This document shows positions 18,251 through 26,928 of a stretch of 64,000 bases of DNA, piece by piece. The stretch is from contig NZ_JAJTTH010000001.1 of the NCBI RefSeq assembly GCF_021341665.1, positions 434,001 through 498,000 of the forward strand, written 5' to 3'. The notes under the pieces are model-generated. The model saw only the letters and a program-made list of their open reading frames with translations, was not told the origin of the DNA and did no database searches. The position numbers were made by a program, and so were the translations under genes. Source of the stretch: Pseudomonas sp. Au-Pse12. GTDB taxonomy: Bacteria; Pseudomonadota; Gammaproteobacteria; Pseudomonadales; Pseudomonadaceae. Within the stretch, counting starts at the first letter, position 1. Each line of letters begins with the position of its first letter.

Positions 18251-19081
18251 ATGATTGAACGCTGGACCACCGCAGTACTCGACACCGACCTTCCTGGCGG
18301 CTGGGCCGTGGCCCGCGGCCCGGAAGGCTTTCTTTATGACGACAACGGCGCGCTGTTCCCGCGGCACTGGCTCAAGGGCCAGGACCTGCCGCTGCTGGCG
18401 GAACACGGCATCGGCCACCTCGATGGCGAGCCGGTGTACCTGCTGGAGCTCAGTGGCCGCGCCGAGGTGCCGGGCTGCGGCTGGAAAAGCCTGCGAGCCT
18501 TCATGCTGGAAGGCGACCACACCCTGTACAAGGTCCTGGGCTATGCTGCGCAGATCGGCACCTGGGCTCGCGAGCATCGTTTCTGCGGCAGTTGCGGGCG
18601 GCCCAAGGTGCAGGTCCCCGGGGAGCGGGCGATGTATTGCCAGCCCTGCGATCTGCGGGCTTATCCGCGCATTTCACCGAGCATGATCGTGCTGATCACC
18701 CGCGGCGACGAGATTCTCCTGGCTCGCTCGCCACGCTTCGTCACCGGGGTCTACAGCACCCTGGCGGGCTTTGCCGAGCCCGGCGAGTCGGCGGAGGACT
18801 GCCTGATCCGCGAGGTGCGCGAAGAGGTGAGCATCGAGGTCAGGAACATCCAGTACGTGGGCAGCCAGTGCTGGCCGTTCCCGCATTCGATGATGCTGGG
18901 GTTTCACGCCGAATACGCTGGCGGCGACATCATCCCCCAGGAAGATGAGATCGAGGACGCCCAGTGGTTCAACGTCCATGCGTTGCCGCCGTTACCGGCC
19001 TCGCGCTCGATTGCCCGCTACCTGATCGACCTCTATGTGGCGCGTCGCCTAGGCCACGCTGAACCAGTGCTGCCAGGCTAG
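18251..19081 (+). CDS. nudC: NADH pyrophosphatase / NAD-cap hydrolase
   Basis: 276 residues, the normal NudC length. It has an N-terminal NudC domain, a zinc ribbon (CGSCGRP...CQPC, about residues 114-136) and the Nudix box [20 protein letters not shown] (about 175-195). The NADH-specific motif follows as SQCWPFPHS, with Cys where the general consensus SQPWPFPxS has Pro. The enzyme hydrolyses NADH to NMNH and AMP and removes NAD caps from RNA. The ATG at 18251 is chosen over a TTG two codons upstream. The 3' end overlaps the convergent TSUP gene by 33 bases. Confidence 0.96.
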   Translation: MIERWTTAVLDTDLPGGWAVARGPEGFLYDDNGALFPRHWLKGQDLPLLAEHGIGHLDGEPVYLLELSGRAEVPGCGWKSLRAFMLEGDHTLYKVLGYAAQIGTWAREHRFCGSCGRPKVQVPGERAMYCQPCDLRAYPRISPSMIVLITRGDEILLARSPRFVTGVYSTLAGFAEPGESAEDCLIREVREEVSIEVRNIQYVGSQCWPFPHSMMLGFHAEYAGGDIIPQEDEIEDAQWFNVHALPPLPASRSIARYLIDLYVARRLGHAEPVLPG

Positions 19082-19828
19082 GCGCACGGTCAGCCCGAGG
19101 ACCACGGTGATGAACACCGGGCGAATGAACTTGGCACCACCGCTGATCGCGGTGCGTGCCCCGAAGAAGGCCCCGACCATCACCGACAGGCCCATGCACA
19201 GGCCGATGATCCAGTCCACTTGCCCGGAAAACACGAACACCGACAGCGCCGCAATGTTGCTGACGAAGTTCATGCTGCGGGCCACGCCGCTGGCCTTGAC
19301 CAGGTCGATGGGGTAGAGCAGCAGGCTGCTCACGGTCCAGAACGCCCCGGTGCCGGGCCCGGCCACGCCGTCATAGAAGCCCAGGCTGAAGCCCTGGCTC
19401 GATTGCCACTTCTTCTTGATCGGTGCGTCGCTGTCCAGCGGCGCCTTGGGCGTGCCGCCGAACAGCAGGTACAGGCCGCAGGCGAAGACGATCACTGGCA
19501 GCATCTTGTTCAGCCACTCGGCCGGCAGGTAATGGGCGACGATGGCCCCGGTCAGCGCGCCGACCAGGGTGCCGACAATGGCGTGCACCCACTGCCGGGG
19601 GTGGAACAGCTTGCGCCGATAGAAGGTGAAGCTCGCGGTCGCTGAACCGAACGTCGAACTGAGCTTGTTGGTGCCCAGCACCAGGTGCGGCGGCAAGCCC
19701 GCGGTGAGCAGGGCGGGCGTGGTCAGCAGGCCACCACCGCCGGCAATGGCGTCGATGAAGCCGGCGATGAAGGCCACAAGGGCGAGAATGGCGAGGGTGG
19801 TCAGGTCTACGCTGAGTTCGAAGGGCAT
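19049..19828 (-). CDS. TSUP (TauE/SafE, DUF81) family membrane permease
   Basis: 259-residue inner-membrane protein with about eight hydrophobic spans and the family motif near the N-terminus ([23 protein letters not shown], then [20 protein letters not shown]). TSUP proteins move small anions, often sulfite, sulfonates or sulfoacetate, outward or inward. The next gene to the right is part of a dimethyl-sulfone region, so a sulfur-compound role is possible but not shown. Its C-terminal coding end overlaps nudC by 33 bases tail-to-tail. Confidence 0.88.
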   Translation of the reverse strand: MPFELSVDLTTLAILALVAFIAGFIDAIAGGGGLLTTPALLTAGLPPHLVLGTNKLSSTFGSATASFTFYRRKLFHPRQWVHAIVGTLVGALTGAIVAHYLPAEWLNKMLPVIVFACGLYLLFGGTPKAPLDSDAPIKKKWQSSQGFSLGFYDGVAGPGTGAFWTVSSLLLYPIDLVKASGVARSMNFVSNIAALSVFVFSGQVDWIIGLCMGLSVMVGAFFGARTAISGGAKFIRPVFITVVLGLTVRLAWQHWFSVA

Positions 19829-19979
19829 GGGCTCGGCTTATTTCGGCGAGAAGCGCAAAGGGGGCTGCGCGAAAGTCCGCCATCTTAAAGCTGCAAGCCG
19901 TCAGCTCCAAGCACCAAGTGGCAGAGCACGGCGGCGATGGAAAATATCGCCGCCAGCGCCGAAGCCTGCTTGCCGCTTG

Positions 19980-21227
19980 CTACTTGCTGCTGCTCTTCTT
20001 CGGGCCGTTGCCGATCTGCCAGACAAAGGGCGGCTCGTTGCCGTTGATCTGCCAGTCGCCGACGATCCGCGCCTTGTAGATCACCGGGTTGTGCGAGGAC
20101 ACGGTGCGCGCATTGCGCCAGTGCCGGTCCAGGGCCTTGCCCTGGCGAATGTCCGAGGCGCCCAGGGCATTGAACAGTTCGCTGGTGGCGCGCTGGATCA
20201 GTTCGGTGACCACCACCTGGGCGGTGGCCGATTCGATTTCCGCCGCCACGTTGGCCTCGCGTTCCTCGTCCGGGTTGCCGGCAAAGCGTGCCAGGTAAGC
20301 CCGTTGCGCCGGTGCCGAGGCGCGCAGGGCGGCGGCTTCGGCGGCGTAGACCAGGGCCGCGATCTCGCCGACCACCTGCTGCACCTGGGCGTCGGCGCTG
20401 ACCTGAGGGGCGTTGCCGTGGCTGTAGATGCGCTTGCGCAGCCGCACTTCATGGGCCACGTCACGCAGCGCTGCGCGGCCGATACCGGCCAGCGTGGCCA
20501 GCAGCACCAGTTGGTAGAAGGCGGTCTGGTATTTGAAGCGGGTGGCGAAGTCGATGATGTTCTCGGGGTCCACCTCGGCGTCCTGGAAACGTGACGTGCC
20601 GCTGCCGGTGGTGCGCTGGCCGAAGCCGTCCCAGTCGTCGCTCTGCTGGATGCCCGGCTGGCGGGTGCGCACCGCGGCGATCACATCGCCGCCGGTGTCC
20701 GTGCGCTGGGCGTAGACATCGATCCAGTCGGAGAAAATGCTTCCGGTGCTGTAGAACTTTTCGCCGTTGAGGCGCCATTTTTCGCCCGCCGGGGAAACCT
20801 TGGTGATGACCTGGCCGATCTCCACGGCACCGATTTCGGTCCAGGCGCAGCCGACGATGTCGCCCTCGACAAAGCGTTTGAACCACAGGTCCCGCGCCGG
20901 CCCGGGCGTGGCGTTGAGCCGGTCCTCGACAAAGGCAAAGTGCCCGCGCAATGCCTGGGGCACATTGGCATCAGCCTCGGCCAACTCGATCAGCAGCTGG
21001 AACAGCTGGGGCAGGGAAGCACCACCGCCGCCGTACTCCAGCGGCACCCGTACCGCGCCGAAGCCGGACTCCTTGAGCCATTGGATCGGCTCATAGGGCA
21101 GGCTGCGCTGCTGTTCACGCTGCACCGCGCCGCTGGCGATGCGCTGGAAGATCGGGCGAAAGCCCGCGGCCAGGGTCTCGTAGTCGACCCCCACGGACAG
21201 CGGATTGATTACCTGGTGTTCAGTCAT
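19980..21227 (-). CDS. Acyl-CoA dehydrogenase-fold flavin monooxygenase (SfnC/DszC-like)
   Basis: 415 residues of the acyl-CoA dehydrogenase fold in the branch containing DszC and the Sfn/Msu sulfur enzymes. Visible landmarks are GFGAVRVPLEYGGGGASLPQL at about 55-75, the flavin-binding strand CAWTEIGA, KWRLNGEKFYSTGSIFSDW, and the C-terminal helical bundle with HWRNARTVSSHNPVIYKARIVGDW. Such enzymes use FMNH2 from a partner reductase to oxygenate organosulfur compounds. The start at 21227 has AGGAG upstream. It diverges from sfnG and shares a 321-base control region with sigma-54-like promoters in both directions. The exact substrate is unknown. Confidence 0.85.
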   Translation of the reverse strand: MTEHQVINPLSVGVDYETLAAGFRPIFQRIASGAVQREQQRSLPYEPIQWLKESGFGAVRVPLEYGGGGASLPQLFQLLIELAEADANVPQALRGHFAFVEDRLNATPGPARDLWFKRFVEGDIVGCAWTEIGAVEIGQVITKVSPAGEKWRLNGEKFYSTGSIFSDWIDVYAQRTDTGGDVIAAVRTRQPGIQQSDDWDGFGQRTTGSGTSRFQDAEVDPENIIDFATRFKYQTAFYQLVLLATLAGIGRAALRDVAHEVRLRKRIYSHGNAPQVSADAQVQQVVGEIAALVYAAEAAALRASAPAQRAYLARFAGNPDEEREANVAAEIESATAQVVVTELIQRATSELFNALGASDIRQGKALDRHWRNARTVSSHNPVIYKARIVGDWQINGNEPPFVWQIGNGPKKSSSK

Positions 21228-21277
21228 GGTCTAGCTCCTGGGTTCGGCAGAACAAGCGCTGCATGGCCGAAGCCGAT

Positions 21278-21293
21278 TGCACACTTCATGCCG
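21278..21293 (-). promoter_or_regulatory. Possible sigma-54 promoter for the divergent flavoprotein gene
   Basis: Read on the minus strand: CGGCAT-N5-GTGCA, with invariant GG and GC ten bases apart as in the -24/-12 consensus TGGCAC-N5-TTGCW. It lies about 50 bases upstream of the start at 21227. Three of the less critical positions differ, so it is weaker than the sfnG promoter. Confidence 0.4.
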
Positions 21294-21345
21294 AAGGCAA
21301 AGGTGCCGATTTGCCTGGGCCCAGCCGCAAGCGGCCCTTCGACAG

Positions 21346-21363
21346 CTGTTGCCCTGGCAACAG
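21346..21363. promoter_or_regulatory. 18-base palindrome, candidate activator site between the sfn genes
   Basis: CTGTTGCC-CT-GGCAACAG, perfect 8-base arms. It lies about 140 bases upstream of the sfnG -24 element and about 60 bases beyond the opposite candidate promoter, a usual position for an enhancer-binding activator such as SfnR. A second palindrome, GCCGCTGCAGCGGC, is at 21401-21414. Confidence 0.45.
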
Positions 21364-21494
21364 TTGATCAACAAAACCGCCCATTTCTCTGCCCCGGCCA
21401 GCCGCTGCAGCGGCGGCTGCAGGCTACGACCGGCGGCGCCGCAGTCAAGGCCGCGCAAGGCTTTCACGCCCCCGGCCAGCGCCCCCGCGAGCGC

Positions 21495-21510
21495 TGGCAC
21501 GCTTGCTGCT
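21495..21510 (+). promoter_or_regulatory. Sigma-54 (RpoN) promoter of sfnG
   Basis: TGGCAC at 21495-21500, five bases, then CTGCT at 21506-21510, differing from TGGCAC-N5-TTGCW at one position with exact GG/GC spacing. The start codon is 39 bases further, leaving a leader of about 28 bases. In P. putida sfnG is activated by the sigma-54-dependent regulator SfnR, which agrees. Confidence 0.75.
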
Positions 21511-21548
21511 CTATTGCCGTTACCTTCCCAAGTCCCGAGGACCGAACC

Positions 21549-22643
21549 ATGAGTCAGCAAGCCGTGAAATTTGCCTACTGGGTGCCCAACGTCAGCGGTG
21601 GGCTGGTGGTGAGCAAGATCGAGCAACGCACCCACTGGGGCATCGACTACAACCGTAAGCTGGCGCAGATCGCCGAGCAGGCCGGTTTCGAATACGCCTT
21701 GACCCAGATCCGCTTCACCGCCGGCTACGGCGCCGAATACCAGCACGAGTCAGTGGCTTTCAGCCACGCGCTGCTGGCCGCCACCGACAAGCTCAAGGTG
21801 ATCGCCGCGATCCTCCCCGGGCCCTGGCAGCCGGCGCTGGCGGCCAAGCAGCTGGCCACCATCGATCAGCTGACCAACGGCCGGATCGCGGTGAACATCG
21901 TCAGCGGCTGGTTCAAGGGCGAGTTCCAGGCGATTGGCGAGCACTGGCTGGAGCACGACGAGCGCTATCGCCGGTCCGAAGAGTTCATTCGTTCCTTGCG
22001 CGGCATCTGGAGCCAGGATTCCTTCACGTTCAGGGGCGACTTCTACCGTTTCGACAACTACAGCCTCAAGCCCAAGCCCCTGGGCCATCCGGAAATCTTC
22101 CAGGGGGGCAGCTCGCGGGCCGCGCGGGACATGGCCGCGCGGGTTTCGGACTGGTATTTCACCAATGGCAACAGCGTCGAGGGGATCAAGGCCCAGGTCG
22201 ACGACATCCGCGCCAAGGCCGCGGCCAACCAGCACTCGGTGAAGATCGGAGTCAACGCCTTCGTGATCGCCCGGGATACCGAACAGGAAGCGCAGGCGGT
22301 GTTGCAGGCGATCATCGACCAGGCCGACCCCGAGGCGGTGAATGCCTTCGGCGACGCTGCGAAGCAGGCGGGCAAGGCTTCGCCCGAAGGCGAGGGTAAC
22401 TGGGCCAAGTCGAGCTTCGAGGACCTGGTGCAGTACAACGACGGTTTCAAGACCAACCTGATTGGCACACCGCAGCAGATAGCCCAGCGCATCGTCGCCT
22501 TGAAGGCGGTGGGCGTGGACCTGGTGCTGGCGGGGTTCCTGCATTTTCAGGAGGAAGTGGAGTATTTCGGCAAGCGCGTCCTGCCGCTGGTGCGCGAGCT
22601 GGAGGCCCAGGCACTGCTCAAGCAACAAGAAGCCGCCGCCTGA
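21549..22643 (+). CDS. sfnG: Dimethyl sulfone monooxygenase (FMNH2-dependent)
   Basis: 364 residues, bacterial-luciferase fold, matching SfnG along its length (MSQQAVKFAYWVPNVSGGLV, EYALTQIRFTAGYGAEYQHE, AAILPGPWQPALAAKQLATI, GRIAVNIVSGWFKGEFQAIG). The enzyme converts dimethyl sulfone to methanesulfinate with FMNH2 and O2, supplying sulfur when sulfate is short; SfnF or another flavin reductase must supply FMNH2 and is not in the window. The ATG at 21549 follows CCCGAGGACCGAACC. A sigma-54 promoter lies just upstream. It is followed by a long palindrome that may end transcription. Confidence 0.95.
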   Translation: MSQQAVKFAYWVPNVSGGLVVSKIEQRTHWGIDYNRKLAQIAEQAGFEYALTQIRFTAGYGAEYQHESVAFSHALLAATDKLKVIAAILPGPWQPALAAKQLATIDQLTNGRIAVNIVSGWFKGEFQAIGEHWLEHDERYRRSEEFIRSLRGIWSQDSFTFRGDFYRFDNYSLKPKPLGHPEIFQGGSSRAARDMAARVSDWYFTNGNSVEGIKAQVDDIRAKAAANQHSVKIGVNAFVIARDTEQEAQAVLQAIIDQADPEAVNAFGDAAKQAGKASPEGEGNWAKSSFEDLVQYNDGFKTNLIGTPQQIAQRIVALKAVGVDLVLAGFLHFQEEVEYFGKRVLPLVRELEAQALLKQQEAAA

Positions 22644-22680
22644 TCCGGCGGCCTTGAACCGTGCGCCCGGTTGGCTGACG

Positions 22681-22704
22681 CCTTCGCTGGCCGGCCAGCG
22701 AAGG
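22681..22704. terminator. 24-base perfect palindrome between sfnG and the convergent DUF1348 gene
   Basis: Arms CCTTCGCTGGCC and GGCCAGCGAAGG are exact complements with no spacer. It lies 37 bases after sfnG and 26 bases beyond the convergent gene's stop. It may serve as a bidirectional terminator; its arm sequence resembles the TTCGCTGGCAAGCC repeat seen elsewhere in the window, so it may derive from that family. Confidence 0.55.
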
Positions 22705-22730
22705 TCAGGGGAGGGGCGCTGGCTGGGGGG

Positions 22731-23210
22731 TTACAGGCCCAGTTCACTGAGGCCCGGGTGATCGTCGGGGCGCCGGCCCAGGGGCCAGTGGAACTTGCGT
22801 TCGCTGGCCTTGATCGGCAGGTCATTGATGCAGGCGAAGCGCCGGGCCATCAGGCCTTGTTCGTCGAATTCCCAGTTCTCGTTGCCGTAGGAACGGAACC
22901 AGTTGCCCGAGTCGTCGCGCCATTCATAGGCGTAGCGCACGGCAATGCGGTTGTCGGTAAAGGCCCAGAGCTCCTTGATCAGGCGGTATTCCAGCTCTTT
23001 GGCCCATTTGCGGCTGAGGAAGGCCTTGGCTTGCTCGCGGTTGTGGGCGAACTCGGCGCGGTTGCGCCATTGGGTATCCAGGGTATAGGCCAGGGCCACG
23101 CGTTCCGGATCGCGGGAGTTCCAGCCGTCTTCGGCCAAGCGGATCTTTTCAATGGCCGATTCGCGGGTGAACGGCGGCAGGGGCGGGCGCGGTTGAGGGG
23201 TAGATGACAT
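22731..23210 (-). CDS. DUF1348 protein, NTF2/SnoaL-like fold
   Basis: 159-residue cytoplasmic protein of the nuclear transport factor 2-like DUF1348 family ([68 protein letters not shown]). The cone-shaped fold usually binds a small hydrophobic ligand, but the function is not known. The ATG at 23208-23210 is preferred, since upstream in-frame residues are not family-like. It follows the TetR gene by 58 bases and is probably in its operon and under its control. Confidence 0.85.
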   Translation of the reverse strand: MSSTPQPRPPLPPFTRESAIEKIRLAEDGWNSRDPERVALAYTLDTQWRNRAEFAHNREQAKAFLSRKWAKELEYRLIKELWAFTDNRIAVRYAYEWRDDSGNWFRSYGNENWEFDEQGLMARRFACINDLPIKASERKFHWPLGRRPDDHPGLSELGL

Positions 23211-23268
23211 GACCGGTCTCCAAGCTAAGTTGCTGTTCAGACAAACGAGTTGCTCCGGGTCTGCGTTA

Positions 23269-23832
23269 TCAGAGGCCCAATAACTGGCGTGCGATGCACT
23301 GCGCATTATCAGCGGCCCGCTGATTGCCCATGACCAGGGCAACGGTGATGGCGCCATCGATCAGGATCAGCAGTTGCGCTGCCAGTTCCTGCGGATGTTG
23401 CGCGCCATGTTCCTGGCAAAGCTCGGCCACGTAGTCGAGCAGGTTCTGTTTGTGCCGTTTTGCCACTTGGCGCACCGGGTCTTGTGCATCGCCGGTCTCG
23501 CCGCTGGTGTTGATGAAGGCGCAGCCGCGAAAGCCCGGGGAGCCGAACCATTCCTTGAGCACGTCGAACAGGGCCAGCAGGCGCAGGGCCGGGGTGGCGG
23601 CCTGGTTCACCGCGCTTTTGTACCACTGCATCCAGCGCTGGTCGCGGCGCTCCAGCGCGGCCACCACCAAGTCGTCCTTGTTGGTGAAATAGCGATAGAC
23701 GCTCTTGCGCGAGACGCCGGCGGTTTTCACCAGAAGGTCCATGCCGGTGGCGGCAATGCCGTTCTTGTAGATCAGTTTCTCGGCGACATCGAGGATGATG
23801 TCGCGAGTTTCGCAAGCAGTGATTTCATTCAT
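23269..23832 (-). CDS. TetR/AcrR family transcriptional regulator
   Basis: 187 residues. The N-terminal helix-turn-helix is clear ([44 protein letters not shown], residues ~11-55); the remainder is a TetR ligand-binding domain of the DUF1956/TetR_C type ([20 protein letters not shown]). The start is uncertain: the ATG at 23830-23832 has no close ribosome site, while a GTG three codons upstream sits about 15 bases after AAGGAG. A perfect palindrome just upstream suggests autoregulation. It leads the DUF1348 gene. Confidence 0.88.
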   Translation of the reverse strand: MNEITACETRDIILDVAEKLIYKNGIAATGMDLLVKTAGVSRKSVYRYFTNKDDLVVAALERRDQRWMQWYKSAVNQAATPALRLLALFDVLKEWFGSPGFRGCAFINTSGETGDAQDPVRQVAKRHKQNLLDYVAELCQEHGAQHPQELAAQLLILIDGAITVALVMGNQRAADNAQCIARQLLGL

Positions 23833-23844
23833 GTTGCGCACAGT

Positions 23845-23858
23845 AGAACGATCGTTCT
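23845..23858. promoter_or_regulatory. Candidate TetR operator
   Basis: AGAACGATCGTTCT is a perfect 14-base palindrome immediately upstream of the TetR start, partly covering the ribosome-binding region. Similar G-A-T-C-centred palindromes are common operators of small TetR repressors. Autoregulation is inferred. Confidence 0.55.
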
Positions 23859-24073
23859 CCTTGGTCAAATGCTTTTTCTTTTTTTCATCGATGTTCTCCT
23901 GGCGATGTAGAAACTGGCTTGCCCGCGAAGGCGTCAGCGGGTCTTGTGCAGCATCCGAGGGCTCCTTCGCCGTACAGGGCGAGGGAATGGCCTTGTACAT
24001 GTCTGGCAGGGGACTCAGCCTGTTGCATGGTGTAAGCTCTTGCGCTCTTTGGATTTGAGCCACTGCGAGCCCT

Positions 24074-25417
24074 ATGCCGTCGCTTTTCAAACGTTCCCTG
24101 CTGCCCAAGCTGCGCAGCTTTCCGCTGGCTGCCGAGGCCTTCACCACGCTCACCGGTGCTGCACAATTTCGTTGCACGCTGCTGGAGCAAATCGCCCAGG
24201 CCCGACGGCGCATCTATATCGTCGCGCTGTACCTGCAACAGGACGAAGCCGGCCAGGAAATCCTCGATGCCCTGCACGCCGCCAAGGCCGCCCGCCCAGA
24301 GCTGGAAGTGGTGGTTGTGGTGGACTGGCTGCGGGCCCAGCGCGGCCTGATCGGTGCCGGCAAGCAGCCGGGCAACTCGGCCTGGTACCAGCAGATGACC
24401 CGCACCCATGCCAGCGAAGTGCCGATCTACGGCGTGCCGGTGCAGACCCGGGAGCTGTTCGGGGTGCTGCACCTCAAGGGTTTCATCATCGATGATTGCG
24501 TGCTCTACAGCGGCGCCAGCCTGAACAACGTGTACCTGCACAAGTTCGACAAGTACCGCTTCGACCGTTACCACCTGCTGCACAACCCCGCCCTGGCCGA
24601 CTCCATGCACCATCTGGTGCAGCACGGCCTGGTGGAGTCGCGGGCGGTCCACCGTCTGGACCTGCCGAACCTGCCGACCACGCGCAGCCTGCGCAACGAT
24701 ATCGGTGATTTGCGCAGCCGCCTCAAGCACGCGACCTACGACACCGCCGCCGGTGGCCTGGACAAGAGCGGGCTCACGGTCAGCCCGCTGCTCGGGGTCG
24801 GCAAGGGCAACCCGCTGAACCGGGTGATTTGCGAGCTGATTGCCGGTGCCCAGCGCCAGCTGACCATCTGCACCCCGTATTTCAACCTGCCGCTGCCGGT
24901 GACCCGGGAAATCAACCGGGCCCTGGAGCGCGGGGTGAAGATCGACATCATCGTCGGCGACAAGACCGCCAACGACTTCTATATCCCGCCCAGCGAGCCG
25001 TTCAAGGTCATCGCGGCGCTGCCTTATCTGTACGAGATCAGCCTGCGACGCTTCGCCAAGCGGCATCAGAAAGTGATCGACAGTGGCCAGTTGAACCTGC
25101 ACCTGTGGCGTGACGGCGACAACACCTACCACCTCAAGGGCATGTGGGTCGATGAGCGCTACACCTTGCTCACCGGCAACAACCTCAATCCGCGAGCGTT
25201 TCGCCTGGACCTGGAAAACGCCCTGTTGCTGGATGACCCCAAGGGCGAATTGCTGGAGGCGCGCGGCGCCGAGCAGGCGCAGATCTATCGCCACACAACG
25301 CGCATCGAGCATTTCCAGTACCTGGACAGCCTGGTGGACTACCCCGAGGCCGTGGGCAAGTTTCTGCGCCGGGTCAGCCGTGTGCGCATCGAGCGCTTGC
25401 TCTACCGCATGCTGTAG
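24074..25417 (+). CDS. pssA: CDP-diacylglycerol--serine O-phosphatidyltransferase (PLD family)
   Basis: 447-residue phospholipase-D superfamily enzyme of the E. coli PssA type, which makes phosphatidylserine, the precursor of phosphatidylethanolamine, at the membrane surface. Two HxK active-site motifs are present: VLHLKGFIIDD (about residue 135) and HLKGMWVDERYTLLTGNNLNPR (about residue 355). Supporting stretches are ICTPYFNLPLPVTREINRAL and HKFDKYRFDRYH. No signal peptide or membrane span, as expected. Monocistronic, convergent with an MFS gene, and followed by a REP-like cluster. Confidence 0.95.
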   Translation: MPSLFKRSLLPKLRSFPLAAEAFTTLTGAAQFRCTLLEQIAQARRRIYIVALYLQQDEAGQEILDALHAAKAARPELEVVVVVDWLRAQRGLIGAGKQPGNSAWYQQMTRTHASEVPIYGVPVQTRELFGVLHLKGFIIDDCVLYSGASLNNVYLHKFDKYRFDRYHLLHNPALADSMHHLVQHGLVESRAVHRLDLPNLPTTRSLRNDIGDLRSRLKHATYDTAAGGLDKSGLTVSPLLGVGKGNPLNRVICELIAGAQRQLTICTPYFNLPLPVTREINRALERGVKIDIIVGDKTANDFYIPPSEPFKVIAALPYLYEISLRRFAKRHQKVIDSGQLNLHLWRDGDNTYHLKGMWVDERYTLLTGNNLNPRAFRLDLENALLLDDPKGELLEARGAEQAQIYRHTTRIEHFQYLDSLVDYPEAVGKFLRRVSRVRIERLLYRML

Positions 25418-25432
25418 CTTGTCGCCACCGCC

Positions 25433-25520
25433 GAGCCTGCGCAACGCTGCGCAGGACCTTCAGCGGTCTCAAGAACGGCGCATCCTGCGGGCCGTTCGCA
25501 GCCTGCGGCAGCGGCTACAG
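25433..25520. repeat. REP-like element cluster between convergent genes
   Basis: Contains GCCTGCGCAACGCTGCGCAGG and, further right, GTTCGCAGCCTGCGGCAGCGGCTACAG-type sequence (25494-25520), the reverse complement of the repeat at 17246 and 2276. Two pairable units in opposite orientation form a REP doublet. It fills the gap between pssA and the MFS gene. Confidence 0.7.
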
Positions 25521-26714
25521 GGATCGGGGTTGTGGCCAGATGGCGATCAGCACCAGCAGGATCGCCGCCAACAGGTAGGGCAGGCGCGGCTCGACGGCGT
25601 AGCTCAGGCTACCGGCCAGCGGCCCGATGACCACGCCCAGGCCCTGGGCCGCGCCGATGCTGCCAGCGGTCGCGCCCTGTTCCGAGGCCTCCACGGCATT
25701 CGCCGCCAGGGCCGAGAACGACGGAAACACCCCGCCCATGCCCGCCGCCGAAACAAAGAACGCCAGCCACAGGCCCCAGGCACTGTCCACCAGCATGCTG
25801 CCGGCATACCCCAGCGCCGACAGCAGCGCGCCGTAGCGGATCATCCGCAATGGCGGCCATTCCAGCTTGCGCACCACCAGCTGCGCGCAGATCAACGCCA
25901 CGCCGACCATGGCCAGGGCCACCCCGGCGGTCTGCGCCGCATCGGCCGGGCTCATGTGCAGTCGATCCAGGGCATAGAAGCTGACGGTGATCTGGGCGAT
26001 GGACACGCACAGCATGGCGACAAAGGCCACGGTCATCGGCCGCAGCAGCCGTGGGTCATTCAACCGGACCCGGGTCGGTGCATGCTTGAGGTGCAGTTCC
26101 TGGCGCGGCAGCTTGTAGCGCAGCACCAGGAGCGCCAGCAACGGCAACACCGCCATGGCGTAGAACGGCAGGCTCAGGCTGTAGCGCGCCAGCAGCGCGG
26201 CGACTGCCGGGCCGACCACCAGGCCCACGGCGTTGGCCGCGCCGAGGGTGGCCATGGCCCGGGCACGATGCTCGGGTTCGACGTTGTCGGCGATCAGGGC
26301 GAAGCCGCCCACCGGAATCGCCGCGTAGAAGGCACCGATCAGGCCGCGCCCGAGCATCAGGCCGACAAAGGCCATGGCGACGCTGGGCAGGCTTTGCAGC
26401 GACAGGTCGATGAACAGGCATAGGCCCCAGTAGGCGAGGGTGAAGCCGGCGGTGCCCAGCAGCAGTATCCGGCGCCGGCCAAAGCGGTCGCTGGCCTGGC
26501 CCCAGGGGCGCGCCAGGAGCATCCAGATCACTCCGGAAACGGTCACCGCGGCGCCGGCATGCCAGGTCTCCAGGCGCAGCGCCCGGGAGATTGGGCCGAT
26601 CAGCGAGACGAACGCCATCATCGACATGGTGCAGGCCATGTAGGCGGCCATCAGCGGCAGCAGTGAGAAGGGGGTAGCGGTCAGTGGCGGGCTGGTGGCC
26701 GTGGAGCGGGACAT
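25515..26714 (-). CDS. Major facilitator superfamily transporter
   Basis: 399 residues, about 12 transmembrane spans in two halves. The MFS loop 2-3 motif appears as PWGQASDRFGRRRILLLG (about residues 68-85) and the second-half signature in LAGSLSYAVEPRLPYLLAAI. Layout and size match drug/H+ antiporters of the TetA/Bcr type (DHA1), but no substrate can be inferred. The start ATG at 26712-26714 has GGAAG upstream. No regulator is adjacent. Confidence 0.85.
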   Translation of the reverse strand: MSRSTATSPPLTATPFSLLPLMAAYMACTMSMMAFVSLIGPISRALRLETWHAGAAVTVSGVIWMLLARPWGQASDRFGRRRILLLGTAGFTLAYWGLCLFIDLSLQSLPSVAMAFVGLMLGRGLIGAFYAAIPVGGFALIADNVEPEHRARAMATLGAANAVGLVVGPAVAALLARYSLSLPFYAMAVLPLLALLVLRYKLPRQELHLKHAPTRVRLNDPRLLRPMTVAFVAMLCVSIAQITVSFYALDRLHMSPADAAQTAGVALAMVGVALICAQLVVRKLEWPPLRMIRYGALLSALGYAGSMLVDSAWGLWLAFFVSAAGMGGVFPSFSALAANAVEASEQGATAGSIGAAQGLGVVIGPLAGSLSYAVEPRLPYLLAAILLVLIAIWPQPRSL

Positions 26715-26805
26715 GCAGGGTCTTCCATGAAAACGATGGGCCGTGAACGTTAACGGGATAACGCGTCACCGCCCAGCCTTATCTGCATCGGTGATGATGC
26801 CGTTG

Positions 26806-26900
26806 GCGCGGGCTGGCTGGCGAAGAGGGCCTTGAGGCGGGTGTTGAACTCAAGGTCGCCTTCGCTGGCAAGCCAAGCTCCTGCAAGGGCGGCGCGGGGC
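26806..26900. repeat. Intergenic hairpin repeat (GGCTTGCC/TTCGCTGGCAAGCC family)
   Basis: The pieces GGCTGGCTGGCGAA and TTCGCTGGCAAGCCAAGCTCCT flank a GC-rich centre and can pair. The same arm occurs near 51915-51998, 31318 and 45730. It separates the MFS gene from the iron-uptake operon and is not coding. Confidence 0.5.
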
Positions 26901-26928
26901 GACCGGTGTAGGAGCCTGGGCGTCGGGC

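Noticed and set aside
26740..26790. Possible LacI-type operator upstream of the MFS gene (GTGAACGTTAACGG ... TAACGCGTCAC)
   Set aside because: The two halves pair only with gaps, and no LacI regulator is adjacent; not distinguishable from chance.
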